Assembly: GCA_009859145.1 (NCBI GenBank)
Contig: VRVR01000026.1
Location: forward strand, 252,446 to 316,445
Direction of reading: 5' to 3'
Source of the DNA: Andalucia godoyi
Taxonomy: Eukaryota; Discoba; Jakobea; Jakobida; Andaluciidae
DNA: 64,000 nucleotides
This document shows positions 18,147-28,297 of the stretch, piece by piece. A program made the position numbers and the translations under genes. Below the pieces are notes generated by a model, which worked only from the letters and a program-made list of their open reading frames with translations, ran no database searches and had not been told where the DNA came from. Positions within the stretch are counted from its first letter, which is position 1. Every line of letters begins with the position of its first letter.

Positions 18147-19472
18147 GTCTAGTTTTTGTCTCTGCTTCCGTCTTCCGTCCTCCGATTGTCTTCAATCTCT
18201 CCCTCCCTCTCCTTTTTAAAATAGTTAAAAAAGAGAGAGACAGACAGACAGACAGAGAGAGAGGGGGAGAGAGAGGGGGAGAGAGGGAGAGAGAGATAAA
18301 GAAGCGACGCCTTTCTCTTTTCTTAAGCAAACAACAAGAGGTGATTAAAAGAAACAAAAAGCAAATCGTCGTACTATGGTGATCACAGAGTTCCTGGGAG
18401 AATCGATGATGGAAACATGAAAAAAAAATACTGAAAAATAAATAAATGGTGTTTTCTCCGGAGAACAAGAGTCGGCGAAACGACAGTCTGGCAGTATGGC
18501 TCTGTTTTCGAATGCTGCATGGACACTTTCGGGCCGGAGCGATCCGAGCGCCAGAAGAAGCATGGCGAGCAGATGCTGCCAGTTAATACCCCGCCGAAAA
18601 ACAGAACGTCGTAAGGAAACGGTGGTGGAAGGTACCAGTGGCGTACGAGCAAGGGCGCAAAGTGCTGATACATGGAAGGGTACAAGAGGATGACGTGTTG
18701 TACCAGTGCGTCAAGCATGCCTCATCAGATATCGGCTGGGTTCCACGTTGGGTAATCGAAAGGCAGCCTTGCTGGGCTCCGATCGGACGCAGGTCTGCTA
18801 CGCTCGACAATCTTTACGGGCACAAATGGAAGTCGGCCATGCTTCTTGTAAGCAGAAAGTGGATAAACCGGGAACTTCAGGGCTCTCCCCGACCGACTTC
18901 TCCCTGCACACTCGAATCGGTGAATCGTCGAATCATCGGGAGGAAGCAGCCGAAAGCATGAACAATCAAAGGAAATGGAGCGCGAATGCTCGTGCGCCCC
19001 AGCACCAGCGTAACAGGCGTGGGCATGCCACCGAAAATGGTAACAGCTTCCTGCAACGACGACTGTCCCAAAAGTCGAAAAGGGACTGCCTGTCTGGCTC
19101 GACTGCGCACGCAAGCCCGGGAAATTGCAGCAATGTCTGGTTGAACTGGCGTTGTAACAAAAATACCATTGTGCGAGCTGAACCGGGCTCGCTGTTCCCA
19201 AGCACGCCCCCCTCCACGCCCCGCCCCGCCCACCTTTCCCAAAGCAATTCCTTAAAATTGATGCCCATGCGAGTTGCGAGTTGCGAGTTGCGCACCCCGC
19301 ACTGCTGAAAAGCGCAACGCCGCCGCACGCATGTCTTGCAGAAACAGCAAGTGAATGATTGTGGATGTATTTTTCGGTTGGCCGTCTTTTCCACGAAGAG
19401 CTAACAAAAAAACGCTTACCTGTGTTTTCAATTAGTTTTGCATCCTACTTCCGAAATTCGCAGACTTCAGGG
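18147..19472. other. Gene-poor stretch, about 1.3 kb
   Basis: The first 200 bp hold a GA/CAGA-rich tract (about 18225-18297) just upstream of the preceding minus-strand gene. From 18480 to 19330 the composition is gene-like, with open frames in several phases (for example 18638-18961 plus and 18725-19201 minus), but none has recognisable motifs or a convincing start. It may be a spliced or decayed gene. I make no call. Confidence 0.4.
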
Positions 19473-19957
19473 ATGGCTTTTGAAGGGCAAGCGGCGGATG
19501 CGATGCAAGACCGTGTGCCAGATGCTGTCGTGGGTGCTGGCGCCATTGTGAGTTTCATCAGCGATTGTTGGATGGCGGATTGGTTGTGATTGGAACGGTG
19601 ATGCGCAGCATTTACCATTACGAATGCTTAAGTGCGTGCTGGGGGCCAGTCCCGTTTTCCCCGGTGCTGCAGCGCAGTCCAGGGTTGCAACATTGATTTT
19701 ATGATGCATAGGCAGCGATGGCTATGTATGATCAGAGTACAAGGGAGGCACGGGAGTATGGTGCACCAGATACGTATCACCACCGACAACAACTGCAACC
19801 ACCAACTCGACAAATTGCCGTTTTGCCATTAGCTTTTTCTTTCTTTCTTTCTCTTTCATTTCCCCCTTCATTTTCTTCATTTTTTTTGTTTGTTGTTGGT
19901 GTGCACTTGAAAGTCGCTATGAAGCTGGCGAATCACCAGCGACTTCCTCCTCCTTGA
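19473..19957 (+). CDS. Possible small two-exon gene, about 106 aa
   Basis: An ATG at 19473 opens a 25-codon exon (MAFEGQAADAMQDRVPDAVV, then GAGAI) ending exactly at a GTGAGT donor at 19548. A TAG acceptor at 19710-19711 resumes the same phase with AAMAMYDQSTREAREYGAP and YHHRQQLQPPTRQIAVLP. The spliced frame then runs through a T/C-rich stretch coding a hydrophobic tail and stops at 19957, overlapping the 3' end of the convergent tRNase Z gene by 41 bp. The phase match and charged, protein-like composition support a real gene. The hydrophobic tail from low-complexity DNA is doubtful; a further intron or another 3' end is possible. No family recognised. Confidence 0.4.
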
Positions 19958-22458
19958 AGAGAAGCTTCACAGACGGAAGAATTAGAGGCAGGACAGCGGC
20001 ATCTTTGAAGCGGATGCGCATCAGGTCAAATGCAATGCAGGTGCACTCCTTGTAGGACTCGTCGAATGCGGGGATCTTTGGATACCGCTGACTGAAATGA
20101 GTCAGCACAGTCCGCCAAGCATGCATTTCGGAGCCGACCGAAACGGCTTCCCCAGTGGTGGAATGATTCTTGGCCAGAGCTTCTTCGAGCAACGCGTCTT
20201 CAAATGTCGCTTCATGCACACAAAAGGTTGCGTTCATCCCCGCAGTCACCAATCGGTGGCATGGCCGCGTGTCTCCCGAGTAGACAAGCTTCCATCCGTC
20301 ACGATGTTCCAAGATGAGGCCGTATGCATCGCGACAGTGAAAGACCGGGACATTTGCGACACGCGTGAGGCCAAACTTGTCCAAAAAGAAGCGAGTATGC
20401 AGCGGCTCGGGACTATGTGTCGAGCCAGGCGGCGTAATCTGATCGCATGCCAGGAACTGATACGGAATTCGTTGCGACGCATTCATGAATTCGTCCAACC
20501 ACTTTTTGAGGAAGGAGGGGCCAATGACGAAGATTGGGTTGCGGTCACCAGCTGCGGATCCCAGCAGTTCATGACGGACAAACATGAAGTGCACGAGTCC
20601 GATGTGGTGGTCGCCGTGCATGTGCGAAATCCACACAGCATCCGTGTGGGAAATGACCTCGTCTGCATTCTTGCCATACAGTCGACGAATTTGGTAGATG
20701 GATGCTTCTCCCGAATCGATCAGCAAGTTCGCAGACAGATTGTCGAAGCAGAGCATGATCCCTGATACATTCCGGTACTTGGACGGCATTGCAGAGCCTG
20801 TTCCGAGAAAAACCAATTCCGCATCTCGGCTGGTCCCCGAAATGGAATTGGGAAGCACATTCGATGCCATGTAGTCAAGCATGCTGGATTTCATTATCGA
20901 TATGGAAGGCGACAAGTCCGGTATCTTGGACTGGATTTGCTGAACGTATTCTGCATATGACAGCGGTACCGCACAAGTCGACGCATCAAACCCGGACGGG
21001 CGAAGCGGGGCCAGGTGGTACGTCAGCATGCAGTCACCGCGGCATACCTTTCCAGAAACTAGTTTTCCAAAAACGTCATTAAAAAAAAAAAGTCAGTATG
21101 TTCAACAAACCCGAACGCAACAAGATGTTTAGAAGATGATGACACACAAAAAAGAAGCAAAACGAAAGAGACATGCAATTGAGTTCCGAGGTTGGGATCA
21201 TGAGATCCGAGAGATGCCCGTTGACATAGAGGTGATCTTCAAAAGGGAAATACTGCGGACACACATAGTTGAGCAGTGCCTGCGCCTTGACGGATGATAC
21301 GTACGGATGATTGTATCTTGTGAACGACGAAGCTGTGATGATATGGCTTGCATCGGGACCAAATGCCGAAGCAAATCGCACGTAGGTGGGATGTGTCAGA
21401 ACGTTTTCCGGGGCAGCATGAACCATTACGACACGAGATGGATTCATGCAATCGGCGCAATGTGGATGATACCTGCTCCACACAGACTTCTCAACCAGCA
21501 CATTCATGTGCTCTACTGTTGGGCAGTCCACCAAGATGATGACAGGCCCTGGAGTTGGTGGGCCGATGACATCACACGGAGCAATGATGCGCCCATCTTC
21601 CAACGTAATCGACTCGCCTTTCGTTAACTTTCCGTACGACGGACCCTTTGGTACACCAAGCCTTGCGGCTTTGACTGCGTCAAACTTGCCTGGAACGTCC
21701 ACCAAATGAACAATGTACGTCAACACAACGTCATTAGATCCAGGTGAATACGAGTCGAATCCAAGGTTTCCGACTACGCTGTCCAATATCTGATCTTCCA
21801 ATGTGTGGTCTTGCATACCTTCCGGCCGACACATTTCCTCTTCTTGCCCCATCTGATCGTCATCACCAACTTCGCCATCTTGTAGACTCGTTTCGGAAAA
21901 GCTGCAAATTCGCCGATCTGCAACATCAGCCAGCTTGGCAGCCGCAGAAAACAAGACTGTCTTCAGCGACGGGAATCGGATGTTTTCATTGCGTGCAGAT
22001 GCTCCATCGTCCCTGTCGGTGACGACGGTTCTGGAGGACCAGGACGACACACTGAGCACCGTTATGCGCTCATCCTTGAAAATCGGCTTTTGAAAATCCA
22101 CAAAGTCACAGCAATCGGCAATGCAGTGTGCACCAAACGACAATAAGTTTCTGTGAATGAAGTACCGAGTCGCAGAGAGCATGTGCGCGATGTTTTGCGG
22201 TCCGTGGATCATAAGGTCCAAAGGACCATGTGTTGACATTGTAAGCAGCAGTCCTGGAAGCCCGCCCAACCGCTTCGGATGGATTTGCGATACAAAAATG
22301 TTCTTCACCACAGAAGACATCTTCACCCGCATCTCATTGATGATCCGCTGGCAACCTTCGCCAACATTGAACAAGTATCTTTGGTCGTCGAAAAAGAGCA
22401 GAATCGACTGTCCCGAAATCTCGCCCTCAGGCGCCAACACCTGCAACAAACACTTCAT
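19917..22458 (-). CDS. ELAC2: tRNase Z, long form (ELAC2), one intron
   Basis: Two minus-strand frames join into one gene. Exon 1 is 22458-21111, the intron 21110-21059 (52 nt), and exon 2 21058-19917, giving 829 aa, close to human ELAC2. The intron has a GTTTGT donor, a TACTGAC branch-like motif, an 11-T tract and a CTAG acceptor. Splicing restores phase across an in-frame stop. tRNase Z cuts the 3' trailer from pre-tRNAs in nucleus and mitochondria. The N-terminal half is the inactive beta-lactamase-like domain (RYLFNVGEGCQRIINEM, FVSQIHPKRLGGLPGLL). The C-terminal half is catalytic: VFLGTGSAMPSKYRN, the zinc motif SHMHGDHHIGL, LVYSGDTRPCH, and a final His near LTHFSQRYPKIP. A donor at GTGTGT upstream with a GGAAAG acceptor would also keep phase, so the exact junction is not proven. 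An Asp/Glu-rich linker lies mid-protein. Confidence 0.9.
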
Positions 22459-22804
22459 TTATATACAACAAGGAGTATATGCTGCCCCGTGCGCCGAAAA
22501 GATTCCCTAAACTACAAACTACGAGACAGAAATGAATAGCATTCCGCGAAGGAAAAAAAAAAAAAAAGACGACAACGACGACGATAACACCAACAGCAAC
22601 AACAACAACAGCAAAAACAAAAAACACTGCAGCGAAAAAAAGGCTGGCAAATTTGAGCATTGTTGAAGGAAGTCAGCTGCCTAACGCTTTCGGTCCGTTT
22701 TTTCTTTTCTGTTGTTTATGATACATGTCAGGTCCATGGCGGTCCATGGGTCATGGAGCATCCGCCACGGCCCACGACGGAGCCTCTGCGCGTCAGCAAG
22801 AATA
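22459..22804. other. Intergenic region with AAC-rich tract
   Basis: Upstream of tRNase Z (minus). It contains an A-run and ACAACGACGACG/AACAACAACAGC repeats (about 22550-22625). This is the likely tRNase Z promoter and leader. No gene seen. Confidence 0.5.
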
Positions 22805-24289
22805 TCAACAGGAGCCTAGTCTGGTAAGAAACAACGAGTTGGAGTATAACCAGTCTTCGGGCTGCCACTTGTCGACAGTTGCATCCGTTTCAAACGAGAT
22901 TGTGGATCCTTCGTGGAGATCCACGACCTGGTTGAAGTGGATGGTCAGGTGAAAGTTGGACCACGCATACTCTCCGCCGCCGTGTTTGAACCTTCTCTTT
23001 CCATCCACACACAAAAAGACATTTTCAGAAACGTCCACAAAGCGCAGCGAAGCATTCACAAGGTACCTTCCGCTCTTTTCTACAATGATCTTGCATCCAT
23101 TGTCGCCAATGTCTACGAATGGTCTGAGAGAGTTCACCTTGCTTTGTTCGCCTTTGAGATCTGCGGCATCAACCTGGTCCCCGGCCGTGTCCTCTTCGTC
23201 TTGATCCGTCTGTTGATCATCATCATGATCGTCGTCGGACAGGTTTTGTGCAGAATCCACTTCTTCCGTTCCGCGGCCAGTTGCTCCTTGCTTGTCGTTA
23301 ACCGTGGCGCCATTCCTTTCGTCGTCGTCATCGTCGTCGTCATCGTCATCCTCCTCGTCATCGGGAGCCGTCTCATCAGGGTCGATCTTGTGTCTCCAGG
23401 TCCAAACACTCTTTGAGAACTTTCCGCACGGGACTCGCTGAAGTCCCTTTGGCGAAAATGACACTGAGAGCACCGTCTGATCACTGACTTTGGACGATAA
23501 CGCATCGACGAGTGCGGTGAGCTTCATGAGCTGGATTTCCTGTCTCTTCACAATTGCCTTCAAATCTGATTCCTCCTTTAGCAGCTCGTCCGTCACGCGT
23601 CGTACCTTGTCATCCTCTGCTCTGAACATCCTCAGATTTCGCACAATGTCAAGTCTCGGCACAAACATAACTGCGTCCTTGTCTCTTCTGTCCTTATCCT
23701 TATCCTTTTCTTTCTCCTTGTCCTTTTTAGCACCTCCGGCAGTCGCACTCAGCCCATTCAGTGCCGCAATGTCAAGAGCTGCTTTCGTATCCGCATCAAA
23801 AAGAACCAGAGTCATTTTGTAGTCCGGATGTGACCGAGCTCGAGCGTCCGGGTTCGCAGAAATGAGAAACAACAGTGCATCGCCAAGAATCGGAGTGTCA
23901 TGCCACAGTTCGGCATGCGATCGTATTTGATCAATATTGCACGGCTCAATGTACTTCACCGTCATCTCAAGCTCCAACGACTGCGACTGAAGCACCTTGA
24001 TTAGCGACGCAACAAGCTCGTCTTGTGCGAAACAGCCCTCAATAGGCGACGCAAACGACGACGTCCGCTCATCCGCCACATCAAATGAATTCGAATAGGT
24101 AGTCCCAATAGTCTCATTGAACACCTGCATCGAAAACACTCCAGGAGACGACTGGTCAATCGTCCAATGAAGCAAATGCTGGTCGTCCGTCGTTAACGAG
24201 CCCGAAAACACGCCTCGAAGCGCAATTCCCCCACTCAGCGGACCCGATTCCACACCACTTCCAGACTTTTTATCCTTGTCGCGCGCCAT
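22805..24289 (-). CDS. Cytosolic protein with C-terminal C1q/TNF-like jelly-roll domain
   Basis: The product is 494 aa from the ATG at 24289; two further codons upstream lack ATG. There is no signal peptide. Residues 1-190 form an unrecognised globular region, followed by a Lys/Asp-rich run (about 195-210), a helical coiled-coil-like stretch (about 220-275), and a very acidic Asp/Glu linker with a run of ten or more Asp (about 315-395). The final about 105 residues (SGRYLVNASLRFVDVSENV through LYSNSLFLTRLG) show the strand pattern of C1q-like domains, including the hydrophobic start after Gly-Arg-Tyr and the closing aromatic-rich strand. Such domains trimerise; coiled coil plus C1q-like head suggests a homotrimer. 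An intracellular C1q-like protein is unusual but known in protists. Function unknown. Confidence 0.65.
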   Translation of the reverse strand: MARDKDKKSGSGVESGPLSGGIALRGVFSGSLTTDDQHLLHWTIDQSSPGVFSMQVFNETIGTTYSNSFDVADERTSSFASPIEGCFAQDELVASLIKVLQSQSLELEMTVKYIEPCNIDQIRSHAELWHDTPILGDALLFLISANPDARARSHPDYKMTLVLFDADTKAALDIAALNGLSATAGGAKKDKEKEKDKDKDRRDKDAVMFVPRLDIVRNLRMFRAEDDKVRRVTDELLKEESDLKAIVKRQEIQLMKLTALVDALSSKVSDQTVLSVSFSPKGLQRVPCGKFSKSVWTWRHKIDPDETAPDDEEDDDDDDDDDDERNGATVNDKQGATGRGTEEVDSAQNLSDDDHDDDQQTDQDEEDTAGDQVDAADLKGEQSKVNSLRPFVDIGDNGCKIIVEKSGRYLVNASLRFVDVSENVFLCVDGKRRFKHGGGEYAWSNFHLTIHFNQVVDLHEGSTISFETDATVDKWQPEDWLYSNSLFLTRLGSC

Positions 24290-24685
24290 ATCCACCTGTC
24301 CCGACCTCTATTCTTTATAGTCACCAAAACCAAAAATAGTATTTAAAAAATAAAAAATTATAATAACAATATAAAAACGTAACAAAGTACTTAAACACAA
24401 AAACGAAAATCGTAGAACGACTAGGAAAAACCAGAAGAAGTGGACAGAAAACAAAGCTGGCCGTTGGGGGGTCGTGGACTACAGTCGCTGCAAGAACTTG
24501 AGGGCAGTGTGTGAGTCGTCGATGGCGGGTCAATGGGAGGTAGGGTTTTCTTTTCTCTCTTTTATGTTTTCGTTTTTGTTTTGTGCTTCGCCCCGTCCGA
24601 AGGAGACTTGTTTGATGCTTATGGACAGAGCAAAGGGTTCGGCTAGGATTAGCAAGAGCTAGGGGTTTTGGGGCTCGGGGTGTGT
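24290..24685. other. Divergent intergenic region
   Basis: The AT-rich first 130 bp is the promoter side of the C1q-like gene. The remaining part has an ATG-starting stretch at about 24522 followed by GTAGGG, which could be a small upstream exon of the dolichol kinase gene. I cannot show that it is spliced. Confidence 0.4.
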
Positions 24686-26367
24686 ATGGGAATGGTGACT
24701 GCGCTGTGGATTGAGAGTGCTACGGTGTTTGTCGTGCTTGCCGCGTGTTTCGTCGGACATTCCGAGAATGTGTGGATTTTTCCGGGATTGATGCTAGCGA
24801 CTGTGTACTGCCATGCACTGGACACATCGTACGTCCCGCGGAGCAGTGGCTTACGAACGGCGACTCGGGGCGGGGCGTCCCATGGGTTTGTGGTTGCCGG
24901 ACTTTGCGTCCCGTGTGTATACCTCGCGATGTATTTACAGTCAGCGGCAAGAATACGGTCGATTGCGTGGACGAACTTTTGCCTGACGTCCTTGGAGTTC
25001 ACGACGTTCTTGATTCTTGTTCCTCGCAAGCGGTCGTTGGTTACATCATCCTTGGCTATTGCAGGAGTGTTGTTTGCAGTGAGCGTTGTTCTCGGCTTTC
25101 TGCTTTTCCACTTTAGGATTGTTCCGTTTGCTGTGTCGTTGGTGTCGTTTTATTGGCTGTTTAATGCACTGCTGGAGAAGCACGCTCGCAACTTTTCGGT
25201 CGGCGAGCTTGTAATCGTGTGCCAGTTGATCTCAATTGTTTGCGGAGACTTTACAATCTTGGTTGTGTCGAAATGGATCGGCCCGATCTTGAGTCCGTAT
25301 CTGCTCGGCTCCGTCACCGCACGATGCTTCCTCGTTGCAGCAGTCCTGGGCGTGCCGTTTTCTGCACTTGTCGCAAAGTCAGTTGTCCGAGTGAGCGGCA
25401 ACAGACAATCTCTCGGGCTCTATGCCGCGGCTTTCGTCACGGTTCTTGCAGGAATCGTCCTCAGTTGGATGGCCTGGATCTTGAATACGCATCCTGTGCG
25501 ATAGTATGTCCTTTTTTAATAATCATAGTTATTTATAATTCTTCGCTCGTCTTCTGTCGTTTCATCGTCTTCATTGTCCCTCTCCCAATCTTAATGAATT
25601 TCCTGTTTTTGCTCATCGTTTTGAATTCGTTTGGAAACAACAACAACTACAACGACGAGAAAAACAGTGTACTCTTGCGATTCGTCTCGATTCCGGATGT
25701 TCCGTTTCTAGTACTGTACTGGGGCGCGATGGGCGGCGTGTGCGTTGCAGCAGCCTATTTTTTACGGAGCGCAATACCGCTGATTCTTGTTCGCAAACTG
25801 TTCCACTTTCTGTCGCTGCTGCTTTTCATACCCGGATTCTTTGTGGATGTTAATTTCATGTCGATCAGCTTTTCATCGGCGCTTGGCCTGTTCTTGCTGA
25901 TTGAGTGCACGCCAGAGGAACTTATTCAGCCGCTGCGGCTGTTCATGCGAGCGTTCATTGACGAGCGCGATTCCTCTGGCAGGCTGGTGCTTACACACAT
26001 CTACCTGTTGTTTGGCTGTGCGTGTAGTGTTTTCTTGCACGGAGACAATCGCGGAAACCGCCTTGTCCTGTATGGTGGCCTCATTTCACTGGGTGTCGGG
26101 GATACATGCGCGTGCTTGGTTGGAAAGCTGGCTGGGCGCCGTCGTCTTTTTGGCAGTTCCAAAACAGCAGAAGGTCTCCTCGCGAATGTCATTTCTTGTA
26201 TCATTGCGTACTCGCTGTTGTGGATTTGGACGAGTGACTTGATGTCAACGTCGCGCCTTTTGATTGCGTGTGTTTCTCTTGGCATGTTGGAGGCCGCAGT
26301 TCCACATCTCGACAACCTGGTGCTTCCACTGTTCGCCCACCTCCTGCTCACCATGGCTACTCTCTAG
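24686..26367 (+). CDS. DOLK: Dolichol kinase, one intron
   Basis: Predicted exons are 24686-25503 and 25668-26367, giving 505 aa, similar to yeast Sec59 (519) and human DOLK (538). The donor GTATGT starts at 25504 and turns the last codon into a TAG if unspliced. The acceptor AACAG ends at 25667 and keeps phase. Dolichol kinase uses CTP to make dolichyl phosphate, the carrier for N-glycosylation, in the ER membrane. Exon 1 encodes a series of hydrophobic helices. Exon 2 has the diagnostic LVRKLFHFLSLLLF motif, an acidic ECTPEELIQPL segment, and the CTP-binding region ISLGVGDTCACLVGKLAGRR followed by SSKTAEGLLAN, as in the CTP-transferase family. An alternative is that the two frames are separate genes, but each half alone would be an incomplete kinase. 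Confidence 0.82.
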
Positions 26368-26620
26368 ACGGATGAGGAAAAACCCTTGCAGATGCAGCCT
26401 GCTTCCTCCCTGCCTTCCATTCTTCGTAGCAACTCGAATCTGCCTTCCTGTATTGCAGTTTTTTTTTTTTTTTGTTGATTTTGATTATATTTTCTTCGTT
26501 TTTAATACGTATCCAACGGGGGAGGGGGACCAAGAAACTGTACATTGCCTAATCGCCTTTTTTCTTTCATTCGGCAGCCCCTTCTTCTCGCTTTGACTGT
26601 ATAGTAAATCATCACGGAAG
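26368..26620. other. Convergent 3' region
   Basis: A T-rich spacer with a 14-bp T run (about 26459-26473) between the dolichol kinase and IQ-protein 3' ends. Nothing else seen. Confidence 0.5.
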
Positions 26621-27967
26621 CTAAATGGTTCCTGCAAGAAGCTGCTTTTGCGTCGGAATCGCTTCAAACGAGTCTTTCTCTTCTTCCTCTTCCTCCTCTT
26701 CTTTCTCTTGTTGTTGTTGTTGCTGTTCCCGGCGATCCGTTTCGGATGGTTGCACCGACTCTGTTTTAGGATCTCTGGTACGGACTGCCCGAGCTTGCCA
26801 CGACGCCTGCTGTCGGTAGCAAAGCAGCGTCACAGCCGCCTTCCAGAGTTCACTGGCCAGCGCATCCAGTCGATCACGAAGAATCTCGTGTTCTTCTTCT
26901 TTGGCGATTTGTTGCAGAGTCTGATTCTGGTCAAAGACCAACATGCGGTTTCGATACTCAGCAGCCCGCGGATGCTCTTCTGTCCAAATGCCGGTTTTCA
27001 AGTTCAGAAACACCTGGATGAGCCGTGTTCTGCTTTTCGGGTCCGGGATCTGGTGAAGCACCGTGAACCGTGGCAGGCTTTTTGCAGAAAGGATCTCGAC
27101 GTTCATCTTTTGTTGAAACTGCTCAAGATCGGCAGCCTGCTGGCGAAGCCATTCCTGGTGCTTGATTTCAAGCGACTCACTGCTGCGCATGATTTCATAC
27201 TGCTGTGCAAAAAAGAACCTTTCTGACGCTGTGTGGCTCTTGTGCAGCCTTCGCTGACGAATCCATTCTCCCAACATCCTCTTCTTGCGAAGCGCCGGGG
27301 CCATGACTCTGCGGACGACGAGGCCTCTCCATCGGGCCTGAAACCGGATGACTGCACCAATCGACAGCATGCGAACCTTCTTCAGCATTTCGTCTTCTTG
27401 TTCCATTCGAAGTCTGAGCTGCCGCGCCTTCTCCTTCTTCACTGGGGAGAACCTCCCGAGAACTGTTTCCCAAGAGGTGTGAAAGCACTTTCTGGAATCG
27501 AGCATGAGCGCCTCAAGATCTGTCAGACACAGCACGTTTTCTCTTATACTCCTGATTGTCATTTTCATCATGTTCTGCTGACGTGTTCGCTGCTCCATTT
27601 CCGGTCCCGGTAGACCTGCTGATTCTGTGAAACACAGAGGACGCCCTTTCCCAGCAGACGCCGGCGACGATGAGGGTGCTGTTGGGGCTGCTGCTGCTTG
27701 GTGGCTGTTTTGCGGTACCCAGTATTGTGTCTGGATAAAAACGCCAAGCTGCAAGCTTTTTTGTGGAAACAGACTTGCGAGGCTTTCCAAGATGGCAGTT
27801 TCTCGTGCAACTCGCAGCTCCTCCTTTGATAAGAGCTCGTTTAGGTGTTTCGCCAAAAAAGCGCTGGTCGGCTTTCCATCCATCGCACCCAAGGACGCGG
27901 ATTCAAGCTGGCGAATCACCACCGTTCGCATTGCCTGGTCGAGCAGGGCTCCTACTGCTGGATTCAT
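26621..27967 (-). CDS. IQ-motif protein with WW-like segment
   Basis: The product is 448 aa from the ATG at 27967; upstream codons in frame begin only with TTG. An IQ-type calmodulin-binding helix (VIRFQARWRGLVVRRV) lies mid-protein and is followed by long charged helices likely to be coiled coil. Near the C-terminus, RLIQVFLNLKTGIWTEEHP resembles the second half of a WW domain (Asn-x-Lys-Thr-Gly-x-x-x-x-x-His-Pro). Next is a helical segment (LQQIAKEEEHEILRDRLDAL), then a Gln/Glu-rich low-complexity tail. IQ plus WW-like plus coiled coil is common in centrosomal and ciliary proteins, so a cytoskeletal or axonemal role is a reasonable inference, not a demonstrated one. I recognise no named orthologue. 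Confidence 0.65.
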   Translation of the reverse strand: MNPAVGALLDQAMRTVVIRQLESASLGAMDGKPTSAFLAKHLNELLSKEELRVARETAILESLASLFPQKSLQLGVFIQTQYWVPQNSHQAAAAPTAPSSSPASAGKGRPLCFTESAGLPGPEMEQRTRQQNMMKMTIRSIRENVLCLTDLEALMLDSRKCFHTSWETVLGRFSPVKKEKARQLRLRMEQEDEMLKKVRMLSIGAVIRFQARWRGLVVRRVMAPALRKKRMLGEWIRQRRLHKSHTASERFFFAQQYEIMRSSESLEIKHQEWLRQQAADLEQFQQKMNVEILSAKSLPRFTVLHQIPDPKSRTRLIQVFLNLKTGIWTEEHPRAAEYRNRMLVFDQNQTLQQIAKEEEHEILRDRLDALASELWKAAVTLLCYRQQASWQARAVRTRDPKTESVQPSETDRREQQQQQQEKEEEEEEEEKDSFEAIPTQKQLLAGTI

Positions 27968-28297
27968 CTGCACACAGAGAGTGGCGCGCTCCCCACGACC
28001 CAAAAAAGCGTCGCCACAAAACAGCAGGACTTGGGGAATGTCGGCAAGTGGTCCAGCACCGAAACAGAATGTACCGGTATATCCCGATTATCCCTTCTTC
28101 TACAATCGTCACGATATGGTCTCCTGCTGTCCGTGTAGAAGATCTTTGAAATAAGCACGTTCGTTGTTGTGGTGGTGGCGGAAGAAGAAGAAGAAAGAAA
28201 GAAAGAAAGAAGAAAAAAGAAGTAGAGAGTACGAGTGACTTCATGATTCGAAATGTACAGTGTGAGCGGCATCGGTTACGAAGGGAAATTGGGTGCG
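27968..28297. other. Intergenic region with GAAA tract
   Basis: Promoter side of the IQ-protein gene and 3' flank of the 4-TM gene, both minus strand. It holds a GAA/GAAA-rich tract (about 28180-28222). No gene seen. Confidence 0.5.
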
